Assembly (NCBI GenBank): GCA_964562375.1
Contig: CAZLSW010000056.1
Span: forward strand, 1-22,074
Origin: JAJPXC01 sp964562375
GTDB taxonomy: Bacteria > Bacteroidota > Bacteroidia > Bacteroidales > Muribaculaceae
Length of the DNA stretch: 22,074 nucleotides
Direction of reading: 5' to 3'
Position numbers and translations under genes: made by a program. Positions within the stretch are counted from its first letter, which is position 1. Every line of letters begins with the position of its first letter. The notes beneath the pieces are model-generated. The model searched no databases. It had not been told where the DNA came from and saw nothing but the letters and a program-made list of their open reading frames with translations. Shown here piece by piece: positions 14,125-22,015 of this stretch.

Positions 14125-15378
14125 TTAAAGGAGGGAGTTGACCCACGAGGCCAGGGCTTTGCGCAGGTCGGCCGAGGGAGCGAGGGCACTGTTCACCATC
14201 ACCACGGCCACCTTCTTGGGCTTCCCCTTGGCATCAAGGATATACCCGGCATAGCAGCGCACGCCAGTCATTGAGCCGCTTTTGAGCAGGCAACGTTTCT
14301 GCTTGGCTGCGGGATAGTCGCGCATCAGTGAGTTGGCCACGGGCATAACCTCAATGAAATCGGTACGCGAAGCCATCTGGAGCAACACTTTGCCCAATCC
14401 CTGTGGAGTGACACAATTGCTGCGAATCAGTCCGCTTCCGTCCTGAATACGGCAAGCGCCAAGGTCGGGCCACATCTTCAATTCCCGGTCGAGAGCCTCA
14501 GCCAGGGAGCCTTGGGAGAGAGCGCGCAAGGTGGCGTCGGCCATAAGGTTGTCGCTGCGCTTCAGCAGGGATCGGCACACCTCGCTCAATGTTGGCGACT
14601 GCCAGGTGATTCGCTTCAATGTATCGCCCTGACAAGCGCCGAAATGTAGCGTGGTAGGCAGTTTGATTCGGAATTTCAAGATGTTGCAAAAAAGCTGCTG
14701 AGGTTTGGGGTTGGACACGTCAATCGAGGCCTTGGCGGGCAATTTCCCCTTGACAATGAGCGTGGTGGATAGAGGGTCGCGCCATAGGTCGAAATCTTGG
14801 TCGGAGGGTTGGCGCAAGATGGAGAAATAGTTGGCAGGCTGAGTGATTTTTAGCGTTTTAAAGTTGAGGGTGAGCAGGTTGTCGTAATAGTTGAATCCTT
14901 GGAATGCGGCTCCGAAATCCCACGGCACGTCCTCAATCATCCATTGGGGTAGGGGCCCTGTGGGGGAGAAACGGCTGTCGCGGATGGTCACAGCCACTTT
15001 CTTCCAGCCCAATGCCTTGATAGTGGCCACGATAGTGTCGGTGAACCCGGGCTTTTGCAACAGGAACCGGCTGTCGAGCGTGGGGTCGCCTGAGGCGTTG
15101 ATTACTACCGTGCCCTCGGTTTTGGAGCCTACGAAAGCTATAGAGGTTTTCCATCGCCAGTTGGCACCGAGTGTGCGCATGGCCGAGGCGCATGTGAGGG
15201 TTTTGAGGGTGCTGGCAGGGGTGAACGCCAGGGTGGCGTTGGATTGCTCGAGCACGTTGCCGGTAGCGACATCGGCCACCCAGCAACCCACAATGGCTCC
15301 CTTGCCGCAATTGGGAGCCGCCCAAGCGACAACTCCCACCACCAAGGCCACAATAGTAATATGTAAGCGTGTGAACAT
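14125..15378 (-). CDS. dacB: D-alanyl-D-alanine carboxypeptidase/endopeptidase (PBP4, peptidase S13)
   Basis: A low-molecular-mass class C penicillin-binding protein of 417 residues (E. coli PBP4 about 477) that trims or opens peptidoglycan cross-links in the periplasm. A signal peptide spans residues 1-21. The three active-site motifs are intact: S56-TL-K59 in TPASTLKTL, SDN at 275-277 (KRSDNLMAD) and KSG at 366-368 (LLKSGSMTG). The shorter length reflects a reduced insert between the first two motifs. It starts 13 bases after the Rpn-family gene's stop and ends 47 bases before the MFS start. Confidence 0.93.
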   Translation of the reverse strand: MFTRLHITIVALVVGVVAWAAPNCGKGAIVGCWVADVATGNVLEQSNATLAFTPASTLKTLTCASAMRTLGANWRWKTSIAFVGSKTEGTVVINASGDPTLDSRFLLQKPGFTDTIVATIKALGWKKVAVTIRDSRFSPTGPLPQWMIEDVPWDFGAAFQGFNYYDNLLTLNFKTLKITQPANYFSILRQPSDQDFDLWRDPLSTTLIVKGKLPAKASIDVSNPKPQQLFCNILKFRIKLPTTLHFGACQGDTLKRITWQSPTLSEVCRSLLKRSDNLMADATLRALSQGSLAEALDRELKMWPDLGACRIQDGSGLIRSNCVTPQGLGKVLLQMASRTDFIEVMPVANSLMRDYPAAKQKRCLLKSGSMTGVRCYAGYILDAKGKPKKVAVVMVNSALAPSADLRKALASWVNSLL

Positions 15379-15391
15379 AGGCGGAGAAAAG

Positions 15392-16270
15392 TTAGAGCAG
15401 TTTTTGTTCCTCTGGGGTGAGACCTAGGATTTTAGCTACTTGTGATTTATCCATTCCTGTCTCAATGAATTTTCTGGCAGCGACCAATTGTCCTTCCGAC
15501 CGTCCTTTTTCCACTCCCTTGGCGTATCCTTCGGCACGTTCTTTTTCAAGAGAATCCTGTTCACTCCATTTTTCCACGAGATAGCGTTGGTAAATGTTTT
15601 GTTCCTCCTTGGTCATCTTATCAAAGGCCAAAATTTTCTTTGCCCGGATTAATCCTTTGTTCTTGGTATTGGGAGATATGCGGCCATTTTTGATGTAGTC
15701 CATCCATTCTTCCAAGGGCGTACGGGCCAATTGGTTGAAGTTGTTGACCTTAAGAATATAATATTCTGGAAAGATTGTGTAGGAGTCGGATTGGTAAGCT
15801 GTGCGTTCGCGTTCCGAAACCTTTAACTCCTTGTTGCTGTGGAGCCCCAAGAGAGAAGTTTGCCCACGAAATACGTAATCATCCCCTCCTGTTCCGAGGT
15901 CAAAGTAGACGATCGCAATGGAATATACTTTGTGGATAATACCGTATTTGTCACCTATCGACACCTGCTCAACAACAGCCTTAGAGGCTCCATAAACCAG
16001 TCGTTGCATGAAATCCATCTCGAAGATGTTTTGCACCTCTATAATGATGATTTCATCTTTATGGTTACGCGCCTTTATATCGACGATGTTGCTTTTATCA
16101 TAGGGTGAATATCGGTTGCTCTCACTTTCGAGTATTTCGATGATTTTCACCTCCTCATTCAGTAGAGCAGAAAGAAAGCCTTCGAGCACTTCGAAGTTGG
16201 CCTTGTCGCGCAGTAACCGTTTCAAGGCCCAGTCAAATCGCAAGTATGATTGGTCGGGTGCCATAATCAT
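15392..16270 (-). CDS. Rpn-family recombination-promoting nuclease / putative transposase
   Basis: A 292-residue PD-(D/E)XK nuclease-fold protein of the Rpn group (related to E. coli RpnA, a DNA endonuclease that raises RecA-independent recombination). Residues 8-33 (SYLRFDWALKRLLRDKANF) match the conserved start of Bacteroidetes members. The catalytic signature is D64 (VDIKAR) and E78-V-Q80 (IIIIEVQ), the D-x13-ExQ form. The C-terminus has a charged helix (about 234-262) and a short helical motif with SQVAKILGLTPEE that resembles a DNA-binding or regulatory tail. ATGs at 16270 and 16264 are both possible; the first is used. It has its own promoter at 16290-16319 and precedes dacB closely. 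Such genes are frequent in gut Bacteroidales, and mobility is unproven: no terminal repeats were seen. Confidence 0.9.
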   Translation of the reverse strand: MIMAPDQSYLRFDWALKRLLRDKANFEVLEGFLSALLNEEVKIIEILESESNRYSPYDKSNIVDIKARNHKDEIIIIEVQNIFEMDFMQRLVYGASKAVVEQVSIGDKYGIIHKVYSIAIVYFDLGTGGDDYVFRGQTSLLGLHSNKELKVSERERTAYQSDSYTIFPEYYILKVNNFNQLARTPLEEWMDYIKNGRISPNTKNKGLIRAKKILAFDKMTKEEQNIYQRYLVEKWSEQDSLEKERAEGYAKGVEKGRSEGQLVAARKFIETGMDKSQVAKILGLTPEEQKLL

Positions 16271-16289
16271 GTTGTTTTAGGAGTCTCCA

Positions 16290-16319
16290 CAAAGATAATC
16301 CTTTTTTTTAAAACAACAA
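16290..16319 (-). promoter_or_regulatory. Promoter of the Rpn-family gene
   Basis: The minus-strand -7 box TATCTTTG (16290-16297) matches TAnnTTTG exactly, and TTG (16317-16319) is 19 bases upstream. A T/A-rich run lies between. Transcription would start near 16285, about 15 bases before the ATG. It lies in the 68-base gap after the TolC-like gene, so the Rpn-dacB-MFS group is transcribed independently of the efflux operon. Confidence 0.8.
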
Positions 16320-16338
16320 AATCGGGGGAAGGTTGTGG

Positions 16339-17541
16339 TTACAGGGGAATGTAGGCGTCAAGACGACAGAGGGTGAGGGCCAAATCTCGCTCGAGGGTGA
16401 GAAGCTGCTGGTGGGCTTGGAGGAAGTAGGCCGATTCCTGGAGGTAGTCGAGGAGCGACATCTCGCCACCGTCGAGTGCCATTTTAAGCAACCGAGGGAG
16501 GTCGGACGAGTAGAGTGTGGCGCGGTATTCCTCACAGTCCTGGTTGAGTTGACGGGCACGAGCAAACTGAGATTTTACGCGCTGAACGAGCAGGTCGCGC
16601 TCGGTGTCGGAGGCCAGCTGGTCGGCTTTCAATTGGGCTTTGGCTGCTTTAACTTTGGAACGGGACGACCACAAGGGCACGCTCACCCCCACCGCCACCC
16701 CGTTAAAGCTATAGCCGTCTTCATTGGCGTAGCGGTAGCCCAGGCTCCAAGAGGGGAGCGAGGAACGTTGTTCCACCTCCAGGCGGGTGTTGGCCAACAA
16801 CTCTTGGGCTGTGTTGAGTTGTAGCATCGCATCGTATTTGGTGGCGTAATATAGCCATGTTTCCAGCGACTCATCGGAATAAGAAGGGCCTGATTCTGGA
16901 CCTTCCATATTGGGGTAAACGGTTGTGGTGGAGATGGATGCCCAGTCGTAATCGGGGCAGAATGCCATTAAAGCGGTCAATGCCTCCTCGCGGGCATTGC
17001 GGGCCTCGATCACTTCTCGGCGAACGTTGAGTTGCTCCAGTTCTATCTTCTTGAGGTCGAGCAGGGTGGTGTGGCCCGACTCCCGTCCACGTTGGTAGGC
17101 CCTGTGGAGATCTTCATAGGTGGCGGCAATGGAATCGAGGAGGGCAAGTTGGCGATTTTGGTAGGTGAGCTCAACCATAAGGTCAATGGCGCGCAGTCGT
17201 AGATTCTGATAATCGGCCGCTGTCGACCAATAGGCTACCCATCGCAGAGCCTCAGCCTCCCTCGAGCGGGCTGAGTATACACCTGGCCAATCGAAGGATT
17301 GGGTAATTCCAAAGTCGAGCTTGTGTCCAGCCTCGGATTTGTTGCCCCATTTGTATTCAAATTCCACCTCTGGGTCGGGCAAGCGGTTGAGTGTCTGGAT
17401 ATTGGCGTATTCGGCCGTGTATCGCTCGCGGGCCAATTTCCCCTCGGGCGACTTGTCGAGTATCTCTTCAACGGTGTGGGCGTTCCAAGCTGCCGCCGCA
17501 ACAGGAAGCATTGCGGCCACAATCAAGTTAATAATTCTCAT
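16339..17541 (-). CDS. TolC-family outer membrane efflux channel of metal RND pump
   Basis: A 400-residue outer-membrane factor (CusC/CzcC type) forming the exit duct of the tripartite pump. The signal peptide is residues 1-18 (IINLIVAAMLPVAAAAW). Unlike CusC, it has no lipobox. Two related halves of long helices and short strands are visible; the segment with RLPDPEVEFEYKWGNKS and the helical repeat QAKAALEA-like stretches (here KVKAAKAQLKADQLASDTERD) are typical. Its ATG overlaps the CzcA stop by four bases (ATGA), so the two are translationally coupled. It is the last gene of the efflux operon. Confidence 0.9.
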   Translation of the reverse strand: MRIINLIVAAMLPVAAAAWNAHTVEEILDKSPEGKLARERYTAEYANIQTLNRLPDPEVEFEYKWGNKSEAGHKLDFGITQSFDWPGVYSARSREAEALRWVAYWSTAADYQNLRLRAIDLMVELTYQNRQLALLDSIAATYEDLHRAYQRGRESGHTTLLDLKKIELEQLNVRREVIEARNAREEALTALMAFCPDYDWASISTTTVYPNMEGPESGPSYSDESLETWLYYATKYDAMLQLNTAQELLANTRLEVEQRSSLPSWSLGYRYANEDGYSFNGVAVGVSVPLWSSRSKVKAAKAQLKADQLASDTERDLLVQRVKSQFARARQLNQDCEEYRATLYSSDLPRLLKMALDGGEMSLLDYLQESAYFLQAHQQLLTLERDLALTLCRLDAYIPL

Positions 17542-20500
17542 TTACTCAACTTTTTACGGTTGCACATATAGAAAATCACAGGCACAATCAGCAGGTTAAG
17601 CAACGTGGAGGTAATCAATCCGCCAAGTATCACGATAGCCAGCGGTGCCTGAATCTCGTTGCCGGGCTGGCCTCCACGTAGGGCTAACGGCAACAGGGCC
17701 AAGGCTGAAGTCAAGGCCGTCATGATGATGGGGTTGAGGCGATCGAGCGAGCCCTGCAGAATCAAGCGGCGCAAGCGCTCGAGGTTGAGCACCGAGCCTT
17801 TTCCCTCTTGAGCCTCAGCGGCTTGCGCAAGGGCAATGTATCGGTTGATCAACAGCATGCCGTTGCGGGTGGAGATGCCCAAAAGGGAGATGAAACCGAT
17901 GATTGCGGGGATGTTGAGCTCCGACCCCGTCAAGGCCAGCAGCCACACGCCACCAATCATCGCCAGTGGCATATTTACCAAGATAATTAACGCCAAATCA
18001 ATGCGTTGGAACTCATGGTAGAGCAACAAGAAGATAATTACCAATGCTCCGAGCGAAGCCCACAGTAGGGTGCGTGAAGCTCTGGCCTCACTCTCGAATT
18101 GGCCTCCATATTCCACGTAATAACCCGAGGGAATGTCCAATTCGGCGATCTCATGCTGAATCTCGTTGACGGTGGAGCGTAGGTCACGACCTTCCACGTT
18201 GGCCGAGATGACGATGCGGCGCGAGACGTTCTCTCGGTTAATGGTGTTAGGTCCCGAGGAAACCACCACGTCGGCCACGTCGCTCAGTTGGACGGGACCG
18301 CGCGGGGTGTCAATCATCAGCGAGGAGATGCCCTCCACGCTGCCCGAGTGGGTGTCATCAACCTTTACCACCAGCGACACGGGGAAACCGTCCTCGTATA
18401 CTTGCGATACCTCCTTGGAGGCTAACGCCACGTTTACGGCTTGGGTGAATTGTTGGATAGTCACGCCATAGCGTGCGAGAATCGCGCGGCGGGGACGTAT
18501 GTCGAGTTGCGGTCGTTCAATCTGCTGCTCGATGTTGGCATCCACTACGCCCTCTACGCCTTGAATCTTGCCTCGTATCTGGTTGCCAAGGCGAATGAGC
18601 GTGCCTAGGTCGGAACCAAACAGCTTGATGGCGATCTGGGCCTCGGTGCCCGATAGCATGGCGTCAAGACGGTGGGAAATGGGTTGGCCAATCTCTATGT
18701 TGGCCCCGGGAATCGTGCCGAGTTTCTCGCGTAGCTCCTTCACCACTTCTCCACGGGAGCGTCCCTCAAGGCGATAAGGTGCTTCAATCTCACTCACGTT
18801 CACGCCCAATGAGTGCTCGTCCAATTCAGCGCGACCCGTCTTGCGGGCTACAGTCTTGACCTCGGGAACTGATAAAATCAGCTCTTCGGCCACACGCCCC
18901 ACGTGATCGCTCTCCTCCAAGGATATTCCGGGCAGTGTCGACACGTTGATGGTGAACGAACCCTCGTTGAACGCCGGCAAGAACCCGCGTCCAAGGGTAA
19001 ACAACAGCCCCACGGCTGAGAGGAACAACGCCACTGTAACCCAAATGAGCAACTTGCGATGGGGAAACGCCAATTTGTCCAACACCTTTTTGTAGAACGC
19101 CGACAAATGCCTTCCCACCCACGGCTCTTTGCTGAAAGCCTTGAGCGCCTTTTCGCTACCCATTAGATAGGAGCACAAAATTGGTGTAATGGTAAGGGCT
19201 ACAATCGTCGATGCCAGCAAAGCCACGATAAACGACACGCCCAGCGGTATCAGCATCCTCCCCTCCATGCCCGAGAGAAAGAAGAGGGGAAGGAAGCTGG
19301 CGATGATGATCAGCGAGGAGTTGAAGATGGGCATTCTCACCTCGGTGGAGGCTCGGTACACCACGGCTAGCACGCTCTGTCGTTCCTTGGGAGGCAAAGG
19401 GGCGTTGCGGCGTAGGCGCTTGTACACATTCTCCACATCCACAATCGCATCATCCACCAGTGAGCCAATAGCGATGGCGATACCGCCCAGGCTCATCGTG
19501 TTGATAGTGAAGCCCATGACGTGCAATAACAGCACTGTGATGATAATCGACAACGGCAAAGCAATCAACGAGATTAGGGTCGTGCGCAAGTTCATCAGGA
19601 AGAAGAAGAGCACCACGATTACCATCAGAGCGCCCTCGAAGAGCGATGTCTGCAGATTGGAGATGGAGCGGTCGATGAAGTCGGCCTGACGGAAGATATC
19701 GGTGGATATGGTCACGTCCTTTGGCAGGGTAGGGGCAAGGTCGGCCAGCGACTGGTCAATCTTTTGGGTGAGGTCGATGGTGCCCACGGCTGGTTGCTTG
19801 GTGACAGTAATCAAGACAGCAGGCTTTGCCTCATGGGAGGCTACACCTAAGCGGGGCGATTGGCTGCCTTCAGTGATAGTTGCCACGTCGGTCAGGGTGA
19901 CAATAGTACCGTCATCCCGGGTTTTGATTACCGAAGCTCCCACCTCGTCGAGCGAGCGGGTGTTGACATCGGCCTTCACCAGGTATTCGTTGCCGTATTG
20001 GTAAACAACTGAGCCTGAGGCGTTGGTGTTAACCCCTTCGGCGGCGTCTAAAGTCTCTTGCAGGGTCACCCCAAGCAGGCGCATACGGTCGGGGTGCAGT
20101 AGTATCTGGTATTCCTTCACATCGCCACCGATCACCGACACCTGGGAGATGCCACCCATTGACAACAGTCGGGGACTTACCACGCGGTCGGCGAGGGTGC
20201 GGAGGTCGCGCAGCGACGTGCTATCGGCTGTCAAGGCGATAATCATCATCTCGCCAAGGATTGAGGATTGGGGTCCCAACGTGGGCTCCCCCACTCCCTG
20301 CGGCAACTTCTCGGCCACCAGCGAAAGCTTTTCGGAAACCGTCTGTCGGGCGTGATAAATTTCTGTGTCCCAGTCAAATTCCACCCACACCACCGAGAAA
20401 CCAGTAGCCGAGGAGGAGCGTACGCGTCTCACTCCCGTGGCTCCGTTCATCACTGTCTCTATCGGGTAAGTGACCAGTTTTTCCACTTCCTCGGGTGCCA

Positions 20501-20666
20501 ATCCCGGAGCCTCGGTCATCACTACCACCGTGGGCGCGTTCAGGTCGGGGAAGATGTCTACCTCGGTGCGCAGCAAGGCTATCATGCCGGCTATGAGCAG
20601 CGCCCCGGCGAACACCAGCGTGACGACACGGTTATTGAGCGAAAATTTGATTATCCTGTTGAGCAT
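17538..20666 (-). CDS. Heavy-metal efflux RND transporter, CzcA/CusA family
   Basis: A 1042-residue inner-membrane proton-driven pump of the HME-RND type. The N-terminus MLNRIIKFSLNNRVVTLVFA starts helix 1. Helix 4 holds GSLVDDAIVDVENVYKRLRR, with acidic residues D405, D406, D410 and E412; D405 matches the proton-relay position of this family. The C-terminal half repeats the fold and ends in ILGGLITSTLLNLLIVPVIF. The CusA copper path uses three methionines; here residues near 571-576 read FTINVS rather than the Met-rich form, while LDAML (M670) is kept. Substrate (Cu/Ag versus Zn/Co/Cd) is thus uncertain. The start ATG lies inside the heptamer array at 20663. The adaptor gene upstream and channel gene downstream complete the pump. 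Confidence 0.95.
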   Translation of the reverse strand: MLNRIIKFSLNNRVVTLVFAGALLIAGMIALLRTEVDIFPDLNAPTVVVMTEAPGLAPEEVEKLVTYPIETVMNGATGVRRVRSSSATGFSVVWVEFDWDTEIYHARQTVSEKLSLVAEKLPQGVGEPTLGPQSSILGEMMIIALTADSTSLRDLRTLADRVVSPRLLSMGGISQVSVIGGDVKEYQILLHPDRMRLLGVTLQETLDAAEGVNTNASGSVVYQYGNEYLVKADVNTRSLDEVGASVIKTRDDGTIVTLTDVATITEGSQSPRLGVASHEAKPAVLITVTKQPAVGTIDLTQKIDQSLADLAPTLPKDVTISTDIFRQADFIDRSISNLQTSLFEGALMVIVVLFFFLMNLRTTLISLIALPLSIIITVLLLHVMGFTINTMSLGGIAIAIGSLVDDAIVDVENVYKRLRRNAPLPPKERQSVLAVVYRASTEVRMPIFNSSLIIIASFLPLFFLSGMEGRMLIPLGVSFIVALLASTIVALTITPILCSYLMGSEKALKAFSKEPWVGRHLSAFYKKVLDKLAFPHRKLLIWVTVALFLSAVGLLFTLGRGFLPAFNEGSFTINVSTLPGISLEESDHVGRVAEELILSVPEVKTVARKTGRAELDEHSLGVNVSEIEAPYRLEGRSRGEVVKELREKLGTIPGANIEIGQPISHRLDAMLSGTEAQIAIKLFGSDLGTLIRLGNQIRGKIQGVEGVVDANIEQQIERPQLDIRPRRAILARYGVTIQQFTQAVNVALASKEVSQVYEDGFPVSLVVKVDDTHSGSVEGISSLMIDTPRGPVQLSDVADVVVSSGPNTINRENVSRRIVISANVEGRDLRSTVNEIQHEIAELDIPSGYYVEYGGQFESEARASRTLLWASLGALVIIFLLLYHEFQRIDLALIILVNMPLAMIGGVWLLALTGSELNIPAIIGFISLLGISTRNGMLLINRYIALAQAAEAQEGKGSVLNLERLRRLILQGSLDRLNPIIMTALTSALALLPLALRGGQPGNEIQAPLAIVILGGLITSTLLNLLIVPVIFYMCNRKKLSK

Positions 20667-20753
20667 TTAGCGTTTAGCGTTTAGCGTTTAGCATTTAGCA
20701 TTAAGCGTTTAGCATTTAGCGTTTAGCGTTTAGCATTTAGCATTTAGCATTTA
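20663..20753. repeat. Heptamer tandem array, (GCRTTTA)13, containing the czcA-like start codon
   Basis: Thirteen uninterrupted 7-bp units on the plus strand, GCATTTA or GCGTTTA (one GCATTAA), run from 20663 to 20753, then a decayed GCTTTCG. The first unit's CAT (20664-20666) is the ATG of the pump gene on the minus strand. Read on that strand, six further units also hold an ATG. Because TAA recurs every 7 bases, each such ATG meets an in-frame stop within about seven codons, leaving only the last ATG open. Confidence 0.95.
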
Positions 20754-20760
20754 GCTTTCG

Positions 20761-20800
20761 GTATTACGTTATTACGTTATTACGTTATAACGTTATTACG
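20761..20800. repeat. Octamer tandem array, (TTATTACG)5
   Basis: Five 8-bp units on the plus strand: GTATTACG, TTATTACG, TTATTACG, TTATAACG, TTATTACG. It begins directly after the heptamer array with no shared unit, and ends 23 bases before the adaptor stop codon at 20824. Together the two arrays fill most of the 157-base space between adaptor and pump genes. Confidence 0.9.
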
Positions 20801-20823
20801 ATTTAATTACCCATCATCGTTAT

Positions 20824-21945
20824 TTAATGATTATGAGAGTGTCCCTCGGGCACGGCTGCTGAGCTTTCAGCCAGCTTAATCACGGTAGCGCCCTTGACCA
20901 CGATGGTCATTCCGGGCTCTAGGCCTGAGGCGATTTCCACTCGCTCGCCATCGGATTGCCCAAGGGTCACCAGCAATTTCTCGTAGCAGTCCTCATCAAG
21001 TTGGCGATATATGTAGTATTCCCCGTTCTGCTCAGTGATAGCTGTTAGAGGCACGGTAAGAGCGTCATTGGAACTTCCAAGGAGATATACGTCAACAAAT
21101 GTGCCCGAGGGGATGTGTCCTTGACCGTTGAATGTGAAATGTACCTGGATATATCCTCCTTGCGAGGGGGTGGAAGCGGCATTGGAGAGCATGCGGCCAG
21201 CAGTGATGGTAACGCCTGATTGCGGCTCAACCACGTTGGCTCCGGTGATGTTGGCAAGTACTGATCGATGTCGCGCGGGTACGTCGGCACGCAGGGTCAA
21301 CGGCCCGTTGCCCTGTGTAATCACAGCAATTGGGTCGCCAGCGTTAACCACTTGACCTGTCTTGACCAGCAAATCGGTGATTACTCCTGAAACCGGGGCT
21401 GAAACCGCGCTACCCGAGGCGCTTCCGCTGTAGCTGGCGCGGGCTTGGTCGTAAGCGGCAACTGCGGCGTTGTAGTCGCGGGCGCTCACAATTCCTTCCT
21501 TGTAGAGAGGCTCCAGTCGGTCCAATTCGCGGCGAGCGGCGTCCATGGCGGCTTTGGCTTGGGCGTTGGTGTCACCTCCAGCCATTCCTTTGCCGCTGAT
21601 GGAGGCGATGGATTGGCCTTGACGAACGGTAGCGCCTAATTCTATGCCTCGGGATAGGGTGACAATGCCTGTAGAGCGGGCCGAGGCTGTGCCTTGTGAA
21701 CTGGATGACGAGGTGATCTCTCCCGACACTTTTAGCGCCGGTGAGAAGGGACGAGGCTGGATGGTCTCGGTGACGACACCAAATCGGGAAGCCGTCTCGG
21801 GGCACAGGGAAATCTCGGTTTTCATTTCGCCGGCCTCATGCCCATGGTCGTGATGATGACCCAGCCCGTCTTGGTCGGCTGAGTGGCCGCAGGAACCCAG
21901 CAGGAACGCCGCGGCTATAGGGACAATTTGCTTTCTTGCAGTCAT
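20824..21945 (-). CDS. RND periplasmic adaptor (membrane fusion protein), His-rich lipoprotein
   Basis: A 373-residue CusB/CzcB-type adaptor linking pump and channel. The lipobox LLGSC places the lipidated cysteine at C19. A histidine-rich segment follows at about 27-37 (GLGHHHDHGHE), and the last residues GHSHNH form a second cluster; both could capture metal. The core has two lipoyl halves around a hairpin: GIVTLSRGIELGATVRQGQS then the helix KAAMDAARRELDRLEPLYKE and APVSGVITDLLVKTGQVVN. The barrel and membrane-proximal domains follow (QVHFTFNGQGHIPSGTFVDV, VPLTAITEQNG). It is the first gene of the efflux operon. The only start is the ATG at 21943-21945, very close to the promoter. Confidence 0.94.
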   Translation of the reverse strand: MTARKQIVPIAAAFLLGSCGHSADQDGLGHHHDHGHEAGEMKTEISLCPETASRFGVVTETIQPRPFSPALKVSGEITSSSSSQGTASARSTGIVTLSRGIELGATVRQGQSIASISGKGMAGGDTNAQAKAAMDAARRELDRLEPLYKEGIVSARDYNAAVAAYDQARASYSGSASGSAVSAPVSGVITDLLVKTGQVVNAGDPIAVITQGNGPLTLRADVPARHRSVLANITGANVVEPQSGVTITAGRMLSNAASTPSQGGYIQVHFTFNGQGHIPSGTFVDVYLLGSSNDALTVPLTAITEQNGEYYIYRQLDEDCYEKLLVTLGQSDGERVEIASGLEPGMTIVVKGATVIKLAESSAAVPEGHSHNH

Positions 21946-21952
21946 AATGCCA

Positions 21953-21983
21953 CAAATTTACGCAAATTCTCCCAAGTATACAA
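21953..21983 (-). promoter_or_regulatory. Promoter of the metal efflux operon
   Basis: The minus-strand -7 box TAAATTTG (21953-21960) is an exact consensus match, and TTG (21981-21983) is exactly 20 bases upstream. The last base of the -7 box is only 7 bases from the ATG at 21945, so the transcript would have a leader of a few bases or none. Confidence 0.75.
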
Positions 21984-21996
21984 GCTTTCGGATTTC

Positions 21997-22015
21997 AGAT
22001 TTTAAATCTTTAAAG
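21997..22015. promoter_or_regulatory. Overlapping palindromes upstream of the efflux promoter
   Basis: AGATTT-T-AAATCT (21997-22009) and CTTTAAAG (22008-22015) are two perfect palindromes sharing two bases. They sit inside a wider, imperfect dyad bounded by GCTTT (21984-21988) and AAAGC (22012-22016), 14 bases from the -33 TTG. The site is well placed for a metal-responsive regulator, but none is encoded in the window, so the role is inference. Confidence 0.4.

Noticed and set aside
15392..16270. Insertion sequence based on the 'putative transposase' label of Rpn proteins
   Set aside because: No terminal inverted repeats or target-site duplications were seen at either side, and the gene has a normal promoter and tight spacing to dacB.
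20663..20800. CRISPR or origin-type iteron array
   Set aside because: Units of 7-8 bp without spacers rule out CRISPR. No replication initiator gene is present and the array sits inside an operon, so iterons are unlikely.
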